Shown here piece after piece: positions 8,838-16,397 of a stretch of 64,000 nucleotides of DNA. Source of the DNA: Limnothrix sp. CACIAM 69d. Its GTDB lineage: Bacteria > Cyanobacteriota > Cyanobacteriia > CACIAM-69d. The stretch lies in NCBI GenBank assembly GCA_001913845.2, contig MKGP02000063.1, positions 124,001-188,000 of the forward strand, read 5' to 3'. The notes under the pieces are model-generated. The model ran no database searches. It had not been told where the DNA came from and was given only the letters and a program-made list of their open reading frames with translations. Position 1 is the stretch's first letter; every line of letters starts with the position of its first letter. A program made the position numbers and the translations under genes.

Positions 8838-9002
8838 CAAGGGGCTTAGGGCCTGTCGTCGTTGAGTACGAAACCCTCGATCTGCTGCTAGTGGATCGTG
8901 GGGGGACAAGGGGCTTAAGCCCCTTGTTACGACGATTAGGGCACGGAAGATCAATCGTTTCAGCATCACCTCGAAAAATGACGATACCCCCTAAGCCCCT
9001 TG
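8838..9002. mobile_element. MITE family A copy nested in a core palindrome
   Basis: A 143-bp family A element (8849-8991) with ends GGGCCTGTCGTCG and ATGACGATACCCCC, flanked by TA on both sides. The outer flanks are CAAGGGGCT (8838-8846) and AGCCCCTTG (8994-9002). Joined through one TA they rebuild the palindrome CAAGGGGCTTAAGCCCCTTG. The element also carries its own intact palindrome at 8907-8926. Confidence 0.85.
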
Positions 9003-9115
9003 CCCCTATGGTTGTTGTTCATTAAATCAACTTTTCAAGGTAATTTTTCTAATCAAATAGCTTCTCAAAAATTTTCCTCAAAACAGCTTGAAATCGCCAA
9101 CGGAGCATCATCAAC

Positions 9116-9784
9116 ATGGCCCTTTCTGAAAAACTCATTGAACTGGTTGTTGATAAAGTGCTCATTGGCGGCATTGTGCTGATTGCTGGCTATTGGTTAA
9201 ACAAGCGATTTGAAATTTTTAAAAGTGACATTAACGAAAAATATCGCCAGCGCCAAATCCTAGTCGATTTGGAAAATCAGCAGAAACAGCGCGTTGCCGA
9301 ATTAGAACAAGAAATCGTGCTGGCTCGTCATCAGGCAGAACTGGAATTCTTGGAGCGCCAAATTGCCGAATTCTATTGGCCAATTTATTTACGCCTTGAA
9401 AAAGATAATGCCATGTGGCAGCGAATTGCCACTTTGGGCGCAAGAGATCATGCGCTGCCGGATTCTGCCGGAGAAATTATTGAGCGAGACTTTATTTTAA
9501 AAAATCATGATGAAATTGTTGCAATTATCGAATCCAAAATTCACCTGGCTGAACAAGCGGAAAATAGCCAAGAGCTGATTGAAGAATTGCTGAAATATCT
9601 GAAACATGTGGCAATTTACAAAGCTGTGCGATCGATCGAATCCATGCGCGGTGTGAACCCAATGGATTTAAACGAACCCTTTCCGTCCAAGCTGTTTCCC
9701 CTCATTCAGCACAACTTTCGATCGCTCCAAGCTCGGTATGAGCAACTGAAGCAAGCCAAATTCCGGGACTTGAACCCCTCCTGA
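9116..9784 (+). CDS. Hypothetical membrane-anchored coiled-coil protein
   Basis: I do not recognise a family. The 222-residue protein has one hydrophobic segment near the N-terminus (about residues 12-27, VDKVLIGGIVLIAGYWL), followed by a long charged heptad-like helix (about 30-85) rich in Glu, Gln and Lys. The rest is mainly helical and acidic. The topology suggests a short membrane anchor with a cytoplasmic coiled coil. Codon use is somewhat AT-richer than the neighbours. It stands alone, preceded by a MITE region and followed by a hairpin at 9816. Confidence 0.7.
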   Translation: MALSEKLIELVVDKVLIGGIVLIAGYWLNKRFEIFKSDINEKYRQRQILVDLENQQKQRVAELEQEIVLARHQAELEFLERQIAEFYWPIYLRLEKDNAMWQRIATLGARDHALPDSAGEIIERDFILKNHDEIVAIIESKIHLAEQAENSQELIEELLKYLKHVAIYKAVRSIESMRGVNPMDLNEPFPSKLFPLIQHNFRSLQARYEQLKQAKFRDLNPS

Positions 9785-9815
9785 ACCAGTCCGGGCGATC
9801 GCTGAAATCTTCCCC

Positions 9816-9841
9816 GATCGAGCTGTAAAGGCAGCTCGATC
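9816..9841. terminator. Perfect 10-bp hairpin downstream of 9116-9784
   Basis: GATCGAGCTG, a 6-base loop, then CAGCTCGATC. No T-run follows, so it may be a factor-dependent terminator or an mRNA 3'-end stabiliser and not a classical terminator. Confidence 0.5.
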
Positions 9842-10090
9842 GCGCCCATATTTGCAAAGATCTGCATTTAAACAGGGTGGCTGTAGCCCTTAATCGCAAG
9901 TTAATCGCTCTGATCTCCTGGGATCTATAAACTTTTGCAAAGGGTTGATCGGCCCCCAATTGGCCCGGCCCGATTCCGGCACGATCGCCCTAAAGCCCCA
10001 CCCCTCAACAACTTGATGGCCCACCCGATCGTCAGGGCGATCAGCACGGGAAGACCCCAGCGGCCCATTCTCTGAAACTCGACTTAAGAT

Positions 10091-10103
10091 TTATTCTCAA
10101 TAA
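10091..10103. promoter_or_regulatory. Candidate Fur box upstream of fur
   Basis: TTATT-CTC-AATAA is a perfect 5-3-5 inverted repeat in AT-rich sequence 83-95 bases upstream of the fur start. FurA is known to regulate its own gene in cyanobacteria. The assignment is inference from position and AT-rich symmetry. Confidence 0.4.
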
Positions 10104-10185
10104 TACGAGCTTCTTGCAAATGCTCATTTGTACCTGTTACCATTTGGCAGAGGGAAACGCTTCAGGTCAAACCTCGCCAACCCCT

Positions 10186-10641
10186 ATGTTTTCCTACACA
10201 CCACAGTCCCTAAAAGCCGAGTTAAACGAGCGCGGTTGGCGGATGACTCCCCAACGCGAAGTGATCCTCAATGTCTTCAAGGATCTGCCCGAAGGTCGCC
10301 ACCTCAGCGCCGAAGATCTGTATCACTTGCTTGAAGAGCAAGACCAGGGCATCAGCCTTTCTACGATCTATCGGACTCTGAAATTAATGTCGCGCATGGG
10401 CATTTTGCGCGAACTAGAACTAGCAGAAGGCCACAAGCACTACGAACTGAATCAGCCCTATCCCCATCATCACCATCACTTAATTTGCGTTAAGTGCAAT
10501 AAAACGATCGAATTCAAGAACGATTCGGTTTTGAAAATGGGAATTAAGCAATCGGAAAAAGAGGGCTACCATCTGCTCGATTGCCAGCTAACCATCCACG
10601 CCATTTGCCCTTCCTGTCAACGATCGCTCTTGCCGCTTTAA
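10186..10641 (+). CDS. fur: Ferric uptake regulator, FurA type
   Basis: This iron-responsive repressor binds iron boxes when Fe2+ is present. The opening SLKAELNERGWRMTPQRE and the helix ISLSTIYRTLKLMSRMGILRELELAEGHKHYELN match Anabaena FurA closely, which separates it from the Zur (FurB) and PerR (FurC) paralogues. The His-rich stretch HHHHHLICVKC carries metal ligands. Cysteines fall at 101, 104, 133, 141 and 144, with two CxxC motifs. The C-terminus is shorter than in Anabaena. The ATG at 10186 gives 151 residues; an in-frame TTG at 10114 is less likely. A Fur-box candidate lies upstream. Confidence 0.93.
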   Translation: MFSYTPQSLKAELNERGWRMTPQREVILNVFKDLPEGRHLSAEDLYHLLEEQDQGISLSTIYRTLKLMSRMGILRELELAEGHKHYELNQPYPHHHHHLICVKCNKTIEFKNDSVLKMGIKQSEKEGYHLLDCQLTIHAICPSCQRSLLPL

Positions 10642-10851
10642 TCTGTGAATAATGATCCTAAATTAGGGGTTGGCTGAGTGGAAATCCATTGAGCCAACCT
10701 TTGGTCATGATTGGGCGTGCTAGGCTCCTGTGTCCTGCAATTTCTGTATTCTGAAATCTGGGTGTTTTAGGGGCTTAAATTTTGGTTCACCTAGTTTATT
10801 TGGGGGCTATGGAGATGATTTCAACACCTTGAATGATCTGAACCTAGTACA

Positions 10852-11337
10852 CTAGTCGATCGAGTCTTGAGCGTCCAAATTGTGATTGCCCAAGTCTTGA
10901 GCATCAAAGTTTTGAGCGTCAAAGTTTTGAGCGTCATAGTCGATCGGCAAGCGTGGCAACGCTGGCTCCCCATGCACAGGATGATCAGTGACACCCTGAG
11001 CGGTCTGATAGTGCAGTCCCCAGTTGTGCATCGCTTCCAGGACTGACCACAGGGATTCGCCCAAGGGCGTGAGGGAATATTCCACCCTGGGCGGCACTTC
11101 CGGATAAACTTGCCGGCGAACAATGCCGTCGGCTTCCAACTCCCGCAACTGCTGAGTCAGCATTTTTTGTGTCACGCCCTGAAGCGCTCGCCGCAGTTGA
11201 GCAAAACGCATGGTTCCTGCAAATAGCTCGCGCAAAATCAGCACTTTCCAGCGCCCATCAATGATGTTGAGCGTTGTCTCAACGGCGCAACTGAGGCGCG
11301 TGAAGCCTGTGGTGGGTGCTGGATTCGGGGTAATCAT
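10852..11337 (-). CDS. HxlR-family transcriptional regulator
   Basis: This winged-helix DNA-binding protein of the HxlR/MarR-like group has the core CAVETTLNIIDGRWKVLILRELFAGTMRFAQLRRAL and VTQKMLTQQLRELEADGIVRR. Members often sense redox or electrophile stress through the N-terminal Cys, which is present here (about residue 16). The C-terminal tail of about 30 residues is a repeat of DAQNF-like pentapeptides encoded by 15-bp units and is probably disordered. The start is the ATG at 11337. It lies divergent from a CDGSH protein and near a pirin gene, a combination that suggests a stress regulon. Confidence 0.9.
   Translation of the reverse strand: MITPNPAPTTGFTRLSCAVETTLNIIDGRWKVLILRELFAGTMRFAQLRRALQGVTQKMLTQQLRELEADGIVRRQVYPEVPPRVEYSLTPLGESLWSVLEAMHNWGLHYQTAQGVTDHPVHGEPALPRLPIDYDAQNFDAQNFDAQDLGNHNLDAQDSID
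10862..10940. repeat. 15-bp tandem repeat inside HxlR C-terminus
   Basis: Units of TCAAAGTTTTGAGCG and degenerate versions, in frame, encode DAQNF/DAQDL on the minus strand. The pattern parallels the 15-bp repeats in the acetyltransferase at 3158-3232. Confidence 0.75.
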
Positions 11338-12075
11338 GGGCGATCGATCCTCATGCAGCGAAGGAAGCCACAGCAAACCATATCAAAAGCAATATAGATC
11401 AATTTCTTCAAGTTGATGGTTGAAATATTTCTTGAACATGCTCTTGAATGCTCTCTTGAATTTTCTAGAAACTGCATTTAGAAATTACATTTAGAAATTA
11501 CGCTTCCGAGAAAACCTAAAATTGAGTTGTAGTTGCGGTTGTAGATTAGATTGAGGCACGAAACCCAACCACAGCAAAGTTCGTGGTGATTGAGTTAGGT
11601 TTCGCAAAGCTCAACCCAACCTACAGGAAAACCACATAGGAACTAGGTAATTATAAAGTTTGCTAGTCAATCAGCAATCTTGGAGAAAAATTTAAAATAA
11701 AGATCGTGATTGATGCAAGAGGTCTGTTGAGTCTTGGTTCAGTAAAATCTTCAAGTTTCTTCTAGTCCTAAGAGGATGTCTGAGAAGTATCTTTCAATAT
11801 GGGCTGAAGATTAATTGTCGTAGGAACAAGGGGCTTAAGCCCCTTGTCTACATCGATCTCTGAGGCTTACAGAGTAGCAATTTTGGCTTTTCAGACATCC
11901 TCTAAGTCTCTTCATTGAGTCAATTGATTGATTTGATTGATTGATTTGATTGATTTACTGGGTGGTTTCTTTTTAGTAACTACCGCACTTTTTTGTGCGT
12001 ACTTGTTGCCGCCGAGAGAAGCCCCTAGGATTAATTCAATCGCCTAGTTTACTGAACCGAGAGAGAGTTTTAGGC
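11338..12075. other. Repeat-rich intergenic region
   Basis: 738 bases without a convincing gene. It holds short tandem repeats (TTTAGAAATTACA twice near 11476-11502), an imperfect inverted repeat of the type CACGAAACCCAACC...GGTTTCGCAAAGCTCAACCCAACC (about 11545-11625), the family B MITE, and a TTGATTGATT microsatellite near 11930-11957. The promoters of the HxlR and CDGSH genes must lie here. Confidence 0.6.
11772..11902. mobile_element. MITE family B, full copy
   Basis: A 131-bp element with terminal inverted repeats GAGGATGTCTGAGAAG and CTTTTCAGACATCCTC (one mismatch), flanked by TAA on both sides. The centre is the intact 20-bp palindrome CAAGGGGCTTAAGCCCCTTG at 11827-11846. No coding capacity. 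Confidence 0.85.
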
Positions 12076-12330
12076 ATGACTGCTCCCAATGAGGCTGTGA
12101 TTGCTGATACAAAGCCTGAGGTGATTGAACTGACACCGGGGAAATATTTCTGGTGTACTTGTGGTCGATCGGCTTCTCAGAAATTCTGCGATGGCTCCCA
12201 CCAGGGAACGAGTTTCACGCCCTTCGCCTTTGAGGTGACAGAAACGAAGAAGGTCGCGATTTGTAATTGCAAGCAAACTCAAAATTCACCTTTCTGTGAT
12301 GGTTCCCATCAGCCGCTGGTGGCTAATTAG
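12076..12330 (+). CDS. CDGSH iron-sulfur domain protein (two motifs)
   Basis: An 84-residue protein with two CDGSH-type [2Fe-2S] binding motifs: CTCGRSASQKFCDGSHQG and CNCKQTQNSPFCDGSHQP. Each motif has three Cys and one His as ligands. Such proteins are small redox or Fe-S transfer proteins. The start is the ATG at 12076, with GAGAGAG eleven bases upstream. It precedes the pirin gene in the same direction with a 190-base gap. Confidence 0.93.
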   Translation: MTAPNEAVIADTKPEVIELTPGKYFWCTCGRSASQKFCDGSHQGTSFTPFAFEVTETKKVAICNCKQTQNSPFCDGSHQPLVAN

Positions 12331-12520
12331 GACTCGAATTTGGTGAAAATGGCTGATTTTTTCGGCGTTTTGAAATGGTCAAATGTTGATCAGATCATGA
12401 TCCTGAGGTGAATCGGCGTTACCGGTGGCTGCGGTTGTTGATGTGATTTGCTGATTGCTGAATTTTGCGTTTCTGAATTTTGCACGGTTTGATTAGGTTG
12501 AACAGTGGAGTAATTGAGCC

Positions 12521-13273
12521 ATGACTATTTCGTCTTCTGCTGCTGCCTCGATCGCCCCGACCACTGCGGGCAACATCACGATTCGGCGATCGGGCGATCG
12601 GGGCCATGCCAATCACGGCTGGTTGGATAGCTATCACAGTTTTTCGTTTAGCAGTTACTACGACCCCAATCACATGGGATTTCGGACGTTGCGAGTGATC
12701 AATGAGGATGTGATTGCCCCCAAGCAAGGGTTTGGCACCCATGGCCATCGCGACATGGAAATCGTGACCTATGTGCTGAGTGGGTTGTTGGAACACCGGG
12801 ACAGCATTGGCAACGGCTCCCTGATTCGGCCGGGCGACGTGCAGCGGATGAGCGCCGGAACGGGCATTTTGCACAGCGAATTTAATGCGTCGGATTCGGA
12901 GCCGCTGCACCTGTTGCAAATTTGGATTTTGCCCGATCGCAACAACTTGCAACCGGGCTATGAGCAGGTGTTCTTTGCGCCGGAAGACAAGCAGGGCCGG
13001 TTACGGGTGGTGGCTTCGCCCGATGGTCGCGATGGCTCGGTGACGATTCATCAGGATGCGCTGATTTTTGCCAGTTCGTTGGCGGCGGGCGATCGGGTGG
13101 TGCATCAATTTGCCAGCCCTGAACGCGGCGGGTGGTTGCAGGTGGCTCGTGGGGCGATCGCCCTGAATGGGGTGACGCTGGAGGCGGGCGACGCGGCAGC
13201 CATCACGGCCCTGGAGCAGGTGGAAATTACGGCTTCAGAGAGTGCGGAGCTGTTGCTGTTTGACCTGGCTTAA
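12521..13273 (+). CDS. Pirin family protein
   Basis: A bicupin of the pirin family (YhhW-like), often with quercetin dioxygenase or redox-sensor activity. The metal-binding cupin motif is visible as [19 protein letters not shown] with two His and a Glu, and again a His in [10 protein letters not shown]. The opening [27 protein letters not shown] is a family hallmark. The length of 250 residues is usual (about 230 plus an N-terminal extension). It sits with the HxlR regulator and the CDGSH protein. Confidence 0.93.
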   Translation: MTISSSAAASIAPTTAGNITIRRSGDRGHANHGWLDSYHSFSFSSYYDPNHMGFRTLRVINEDVIAPKQGFGTHGHRDMEIVTYVLSGLLEHRDSIGNGSLIRPGDVQRMSAGTGILHSEFNASDSEPLHLLQIWILPDRNNLQPGYEQVFFAPEDKQGRLRVVASPDGRDGSVTIHQDALIFASSLAAGDRVVHQFASPERGGWLQVARGAIALNGVTLEAGDAAAITALEQVEITASESAELLLFDLA

Positions 13274-13401
13274 GGCTGGCTTAAGGCCGAACCAATGGCC
13301 GCTGCATGGATGATGGATTCGGAGGGGCGATCGCTTGACGACGGAGCCGCAAAACGATTGCATGGATTCGATCGCTGTTTTTAGGGCCTGATCCCGAATC
13401 C

Positions 13402-13866
13402 ATGAGCACCAACGGCAATCCGTTTCACGATCGCCCCTCTGAATCGGGCGCTGATAGCCTGCCGGGTGACCAACTGCCCCCCGAAGACTACGCCCGCAAG
13501 CTCTATGAAATGCAGTTGCGGGCGGAGGAACGCCGCTTGCGGGAAGAGGCCCGACAAATGGCGATCGCGCGGCGCAATGAGGTGTTGCGGCGGGTGCAAC
13601 AGGGAACCTATTACCTGATTGTGGCCCTGGAAATTTTGATTGGGATGCGATTCCTGTTGCAACTAACGGGAGCGAATCCCCGCAGTCCCTTTGCTCAGGG
13701 CATTGAGTTTTTGGCCAATCCCTACATTGGCCCTTTTTCAACGTTATTTCCGGTATTTCGGTTTGGTCAGTTCAATGCGTTGGATCTGAATGCGATCGTG
13801 GCGATGCTGACCTATGCCCTGTTGGGGGTGTTGTTTGTGCGGCTGCTGAAGATTGTGTCGGATTAG
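13402..13866 (+). CDS. YGGT family membrane protein
   Basis: The N-terminal half (about 1-70) is hydrophilic and rich in Arg/Glu helices. The C-terminal half has two membrane segments of a YGGT domain (YYLIVALEILIGMRFLLQL, then LNAIVAMLTYALLGVLFVRLLKIV). In cyanobacteria such proteins are linked to chloroplast YCF19/YlmG, which affects nucleoid and membrane organisation. The specific role here is unknown. Confidence 0.75.
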   Translation: MSTNGNPFHDRPSESGADSLPGDQLPPEDYARKLYEMQLRAEERRLREEARQMAIARRNEVLRRVQQGTYYLIVALEILIGMRFLLQLTGANPRSPFAQGIEFLANPYIGPFSTLFPVFRFGQFNALDLNAIVAMLTYALLGVLFVRLLKIVSD

Positions 13867-13982
13867 CCGATCGGGGCTAGTGATTACCCTCGAAGGCTAG
13901 CGATCGAGGGCGTTGGGCATTGGGTCGCAGGGGAGCAATGCCCATCCGGCAGCCCCAAGGAAAAGTCTTGACTCGCGATCCA

Positions 13983-15449
13983 TCAAGTCTTGCGGCGATC
14001 GAGTGCATCGCCCAATCCCTGAATGATGCCGCGGCCGATGAAGCCAAGGCCGCGCCCGATCGCCTGGAGCACCATCAGGGCCCCACGACCGGCCAGGGTG
14101 ACCGTGGCCCGCACCCGAGGGGCGATCGCGTCGCGGGCTTCAATCAGCAACGTGACCCCCAAGGGCACACCGGACAGGGCCCGCCATTCCTGGTTGCGGG
14201 GCGCATAAACCGGCAGGGCCACAATACCCCGATCGCTGGCCGTTAGCAGCCAATAGCGACTTTCGTAGATGGCTTTGGGTTCACTGACCCAGCGTTGCAC
14301 TCGATATTTCCAAGCCAGGTCATTGCGAAACCGTTCCACTTCTCGGGTGGGTAACCAGCGCCGATCGAACAGGGCCAGCTTCAGACCTTCCCGATCGCCA
14401 TAGCGATTCAAAACCGGTTGCACCACGGCACAGGCCAAACAAAGCACCAGGTTATGCAGCAGGGCACTGGCCCGATCGAGGGCGGCCCCGGTTCCCGCCT
14501 CCACCGTCACCCCATCCACCGTTAAGGGCAGGCCCCACAGCAGATGTTCCAGCAGGGGGCCCAAGTCCACGGCGCGATTCAGAATGTCTGCGGCCACAAT
14601 CGCCCAATCCTGAAGCAGTCGATCGCGCTGGAGCCGCAGGGCCCCACTGCCCGATCGCAGGGTTGAGCGTTCCGTGAGCCAGTCGCCTAAAAAGTCATCC
14701 AGGAGCTGAACCCACCAGGTTTGCAGCAAGGCTTCCTGTTGAGCCAGTAGCCGATCGCCCCGCAGCCGATCGCGGCGCACTTCCTCCAGGCCCCGTTCCA
14801 CACGCCGCAACACCAGGGCCAACAGTTCCCGGCGGCGATCGGGATGCAAAATTTCAATTTCCAGGGGGGAACCGGTTAAATTCACCAGTCGATCGACCGT
14901 CAGCCGGGCCACCGCATCGTCAAAGAGGGTCGATCGCCAAAGGGTCAGGTCTAAGGCGGTCGGTGTGGAACCACCCGCCGGATCCTCAGGGGGCGGATTG
15001 CGGCTGGGGTCGATCGCGCCGGAGCCGATCGGGCGATTGGGTGGCGCATTGGCCGATGGGTTGCCCCCACCCGCAGCTTGATTAGCGGCTGAATTGGCCG
15101 GTGGGCGGTTAATCGGGCCTGTCGCCGATCGACCCAGGGGCGAATTGAGCGCCGAGGCTGACGATGCCGTATCGTTTTCTGGATCCCAGCCGCTCCCGTC
15201 CCAACTCATTGGATCCACATTAGTTGGATCCATATTGATCGATGGGTCGGGAATGCCGCCCGCCAACCAGCTCAAAACCGAGCGGGCCGCCCGCAACTCG
15301 CGCTGCCGGCCCGCCAAGACCCACTGATCCCACCAGGGGCGATCGCGTCGTTGGGCCAACGTGGCCCCGTCTCGCAGGGCCCGGTCAACCTCCAGCCACT
15401 GGGATTGGAACCAGCGCTGCCGATTGCTGAGGGCTGGCGGTCGGCTCAA
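13983..15449 (-). CDS. DUF3685 (Ycf55-like) protein
   Basis: A cyanobacterial/plastid protein of unknown function. The C-terminal part has the recognisable run EVERFRNDLAWKYRVQRWVSEPKAIYESRYWLL and APRNQEW, followed by a hydrophobic Gly-rich tail (LQAIGRGLGFIGRGIIQGLG). The middle contains a long, low-complexity Pro/Asn/Ala-rich linker (about residues 75-165). The start codon appears to be TTG at 15449; an alternative start downstream cannot be excluded. The next gene upstream is convergent, and the neighbouring secreted protein follows it in the same direction. Confidence 0.75.
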   Translation of the reverse strand: MSRPPALSNRQRWFQSQWLEVDRALRDGATLAQRRDRPWWDQWVLAGRQRELRAARSVLSWLAGGIPDPSINMDPTNVDPMSWDGSGWDPENDTASSASALNSPLGRSATGPINRPPANSAANQAAGGGNPSANAPPNRPIGSGAIDPSRNPPPEDPAGGSTPTALDLTLWRSTLFDDAVARLTVDRLVNLTGSPLEIEILHPDRRRELLALVLRRVERGLEEVRRDRLRGDRLLAQQEALLQTWWVQLLDDFLGDWLTERSTLRSGSGALRLQRDRLLQDWAIVAADILNRAVDLGPLLEHLLWGLPLTVDGVTVEAGTGAALDRASALLHNLVLCLACAVVQPVLNRYGDREGLKLALFDRRWLPTREVERFRNDLAWKYRVQRWVSEPKAIYESRYWLLTASDRGIVALPVYAPRNQEWRALSGVPLGVTLLIEARDAIAPRVRATVTLAGRGALMVLQAIGRGLGFIGRGIIQGLGDALDRRKT

Positions 15450-15464
15450 TTGTCCCTACCCCAA

Positions 15465-16043
15465 CTAGCGAGGTGTGGCAGCGGGAGCCGGTGCGGGTGC
15501 TGGACGCAGGGCCCCCGGACTGATGAAGCCCAGCTCCGCCAGTTGTTGATAGGCCTTGGTTCCCAAATCTCGCGTGGGGCTTTGGCTCGAAACAATCTGC
15601 ACCAACAGGGGAATGGCTAATTCCGGTTGATTTTGGGCCCGGTGAACCAAGGCAAGCTGATAGGTCGATAAATCGCGCATTTGGGCCGCTTCAAGGGCGT
15701 TCTTGCGCTGTTCTTGGGAAATGCGGTTGTCGATCGCGGAAAATGCACCAGACAATTGCTGATGGAAGTTTGACAACTGGTTAAACACCTGTCGAGCTTG
15801 CTGCAAGCGCTGTTGAGCCAAACCGTAGTTTTGGGACTCGATCGCGCGGGCAGCTTCATCCATCAAGCGTTGACCGCCGGCCATGCTCAACAGTCCCGTT
15901 GCTTGAACCACCGCCGGTTCAGGGTTAGCTGGCGTGGCATCGGGCAAATTCGTTTCTTGGGCCCGCACGCTGGGGGCCAGCGCGGCAACTGCCAACAGGG
16001 GTAAAACAACAGGCAGCAACCGGGGGAATCGAAGGGCTAGCAT
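15465..16043 (-). CDS. Secreted helical-repeat protein, unknown function
   Basis: A 192-residue protein with a clear signal peptide (RLLPVVLPLLAVAALAPSVRA, cut before QETN). The mature part is helical, with segments such as ARAIESQNYGLAQQRLQQARQVFNQL that look like TPR-type helices. It ends in a Pro/Ala-rich tail. I do not recognise a named family. The ATG at 16043 is preferred because it places the signal peptide at the N-terminus. It ends 15 bases before the DUF3685 start, which suggests co-transcription. Confidence 0.75.
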   Translation of the reverse strand: MLALRFPRLLPVVLPLLAVAALAPSVRAQETNLPDATPANPEPAVVQATGLLSMAGGQRLMDEAARAIESQNYGLAQQRLQQARQVFNQLSNFHQQLSGAFSAIDNRISQEQRKNALEAAQMRDLSTYQLALVHRAQNQPELAIPLLVQIVSSQSPTRDLGTKAYQQLAELGFISPGALRPAPAPAPAATPR

Positions 16044-16075
16044 GGGCTGGGTGGATTGATTAGGAGCCGCTTGAC

Positions 16076-16272
16076 ATCCTCCCCACCCCAAGGGCGTGGG
16101 GATTCTGGTGCTAACCAAGCAACCGGAGTTGCTCGACTAGACCATGGGTTGACGCTTCATGGGCCGCTACCAGCGAACTGGATTCACGCTGGCCTCCGCG
16201 TCCGTTTTGAGTCTCGGACTGCCCGCCCGCGACTGGGATCAAGCCACTCTCTAAGGGCGAGGCTTGTATCCA
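16076..16272 (-). mobile_element. Relic of IS200/IS605 right end with tnpB 3' tail
   Basis: Read on the minus strand, about 53 codons (16272-16111) resemble the Gln/Ser/Gly-rich C-terminal tail of cyanobacterial TnpB and end in TAG. They are followed by a hairpin, CCCCACG...GTGGGG type, and GAGGATGTCAAG at 16076-16101, the characteristic right end of these elements. The frame is closed by TAA just upstream and no further tnpB is present. In active elements this region also forms the reRNA/omegaRNA that guides TnpB. Confidence 0.7.
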
Positions 16273-16397
16273 TTACTTTGGTCAAATCGGCTCTATTCTA
16301 CGACAAGGTTCGATCGCCCTTGGGCCCCTCCGCGCCCGATCAGCCTAGATTGGTGGCGGCATTGACCGTTCTGGCTGGCTGATTTCCGTTGCCGTCA

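Noticed and set aside
11930-11957. TTGATTGATT repeats as a DnaA-box cluster or origin
   Set aside because: They are a simple microsatellite and do not match the DnaA-box consensus; no dnaA or dnaN nearby.
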